DNA of 64,000 nucleotides from Saccharopolyspora erythraea (GTDB lineage Bacteria; Actinomycetota; Actinomycetes; Mycobacteriales; Pseudonocardiaceae): NCBI RefSeq assembly GCF_018141105.1, contig NZ_CP054839.1, positions 3,038,001 to 3,102,000 of the forward strand, read 5' to 3'. Shown piece by piece: positions 63,048 to 64,000 of this stretch (position 1 is its first letter; each line of letters starts with the position of its first letter). The notes under the pieces were generated by a model. It saw only the letters and a program-made list of their open reading frames with translations, ran no database searches and was not told where the DNA came from. The position numbers and the translations under genes were made by a program.

Positions 63048-64000
63048 CACGGCGAGGCGGAGTACTGCTGGTCCTCGATGGTTGGGGCCACGCGCCACCG
63101 GGGCCCGACAATGCCATCGATGCGGCCAGCACGCCGTTCCTGGACGAGTTGCTGCGGTCCTGTCCGGGCCCGCTGCTGGAAGCGTCGGGACCGGCCGTCG
63201 GCCTGCCGGATGGCGTGGTCGGCAACTCGGAGATCGGCCACCTCGTGATCGGGGCAGGTCGGCCCCTGGCCTATGACAGCCTGCTGGTTCAGCGCCAAGC
63301 CGAGTCCGGCGAGCTGCGCACCAACCTGATGCTGCGGGAGGCATGCGCGCAACTCGCGGGAACCGGTGCGGCGCTGCACCTGATCGGGCTGTGCTCGGAC
63401 GGACGGATTCACTCCGACATCGAGCACTTCTCCGAACTGTTGCACGCAGCTTCGGATGCCGGCCTCGGCGACGTGTGGCTGCATGCCATCACCGATGGCC
63501 GCGACGTCGCCGACGGGACCGCCGGCGGCCACCTGGCACGCCTGATGGCGATGTCGGACTCGGCAGGAGTCGGCCGGTTCGCCACGGTAATCGGGCGGAA
63601 CTACGCGATGGACAAGAGCGGCAAGGCGGAGTTGACCGATGCCGCAACCCGGCTGCTGATCGACGGCCAGGGGGAGACCACGGCGCCGGACGCCATCTCG
63701 GCCGCCGTCGGGCCCGGTGACTCGTCCCTGCCTCCTACCGTCATCTCGGTAGCCGGTGGGGCGTTCACCGGTGTCCGCGATGGGGACGTGATCCTGTTCG
63801 CGAACTTCCGCAGCGATCGGACGGCACCGCTGGTTGACATGGTCGCCGAGCGCTTGTCGACCAGCGGACGCGCAGGAGTGCGTCTGCTCAGCCTCGCGCA
63901 GTACGACACCCGCACGCCTGTCCCCGCTCTCGTGCCACGCGCGGACGCGTCGGGTGGTTTGGCGGACGCCCTGGAGGCAGTCGGCGCCCGATCCGTGCGC
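63044..64000 (+). CDS. Phosphoglycerate-mutase (iPGM)-like enzyme, 3' end beyond the window (candidate arsonopyruvate mutase)
   Basis: Alkaline-phosphatase-superfamily enzyme related to cofactor-independent phosphoglycerate mutase; 319 residues visible. GTG 63044 overlaps the EPSPS-like stop (GTGA). Motifs include VLLVLDGWG (metal Asp), [18 protein letters not shown] (catalytic Ser), [18 protein letters not shown] and [10 protein letters not shown]. The loop that in true iPGM reads GRYYAMDRDKRWDR is [11 protein letters not shown] and shortened, losing the usual Arg and Trp-Asp-Arg, so the substrate is probably not 2- or 3-phosphoglycerate. In arseno-organic biosynthesis an iPGM relative is proposed to rearrange arsenoenolpyruvate to 3-arsonopyruvate. 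Phosphinothricin clusters also contain an iPGM homologue. Confidence 0.86.
   Translation, partial: MTRRGGVLLVLDGWGHAPPGPDNAIDAASTPFLDELLRSCPGPLLEASGPAVGLPDGVVGNSEIGHLVIGAGRPLAYDSLLVQRQAESGELRTNLMLREACAQLAGTGAALHLIGLCSDGRIHSDIEHFSELLHAASDAGLGDVWLHAITDGRDVADGTAGGHLARLMAMSDSAGVGRFATVIGRNYAMDKSGKAELTDAATRLLIDGQGETTAPDAISAAVGPGDSSLPPTVISVAGGAFTGVRDGDVILFANFRSDRTAPLVDMVAERLSTSGRAGVRLLSLAQYDTRTPVPALVPRADASGGLADALEAVGARSVR

Noticed and set aside
51043-64000. Phosphonate (C-P) biosynthesis as the first explanation of the EPSPS/iPGM/PhnW group
   Set aside because: Not excluded, but no PEP mutase is visible and the two ArsR genes plus the CTP-synthase-like gene fit arseno-organic clusters better; kept as the main alternative.

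Overview
High-GC actinobacterial chromosome, most likely Pseudonocardiaceae or a close relative. The pointers are uniformly high GC, mycothiol-type (MDMPI) and F420-type enzymes, an NDMA-dependent (mycofactocin-type) alcohol dehydrogenase, Tat-type lipoproteins and many GTG starts. The assignment is inferred from gene content only; no rRNA or tRNA gene was seen.

1-6.9 kb: minus-strand alcohol dehydrogenase/aldehyde dehydrogenase pair (the latter leaves the window), an F420-type oxidoreductase, a cupin and a second zinc alcohol dehydrogenase. Three similar TetR-type palindromes sit before these genes, but no TetR gene is present. The stretch also holds decayed pieces: a deleted copy of the 25-kb ABC permease, an MFS fragment and a GH3 fragment.

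6.9-25.4 kb: a carbohydrate island. An MFS transporter and GH78 alpha-L-rhamnosidase are followed by a LacI regulator and a long operon. The operon holds two complete ABC importers (two binding proteins, four permeases), one shared ATPase, an RpiB-type isomerase, an RraA-like protein, a 3-hydroxyisobutyrate-dehydrogenase-like enzyme and a putative glycoside hydrolase. An 894-bp IS5-family element has split the dehydrogenase gene near its end.

25.4-33.3 kb: an AbrB-like/tyrosine recombinase gene pair, a large hairpin, one apparently intact IS630 element, and damaged IS5, IS3, IS630 and group II intron pieces.

33.4-48.7 kb: mostly ordinary metabolism. It includes an Hsp31-like protein divergent from an MFS exporter with striking operator palindromes, a secreted lipase, a quinone oxidoreductase, an MHS transporter, and an acyl-CoA operon (ligase, APH-type kinase, SDR, acyl-CoA dehydrogenase with two frameshifts). 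A DJ-1/PfpI protein and two divergent PucR regulators follow.

48.7-51.0 kb: IS remnants that interrupt a muconolactone-isomerase-like start.

51.0-64.0 kb: the most interesting region. A minus-strand row encodes an MDMPI-fold protein, a PhnW-type aminotransferase, a Tat-exported molybdopterin oxidoreductase and two ArsR regulators. Beyond a large LuxR (LAL) regulator, a plus-strand row encodes a CTP-synthase-C-terminus-like protein, an unknown protein, an EPSP-synthase-like enolpyruvyl transferase and a phosphoglycerate-mutase-like (iPGM) enzyme that leaves the window. EPSPS-like, iPGM-like and CTP-synthase-like genes beside ArsR regulators are the hallmark of actinomycete arseno-organic (bisenarsan-type) biosynthesis. 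I propose that this is one edge of such a cluster, with an added transaminase and molybdoenzyme. A phosphonate cluster is the main alternative.
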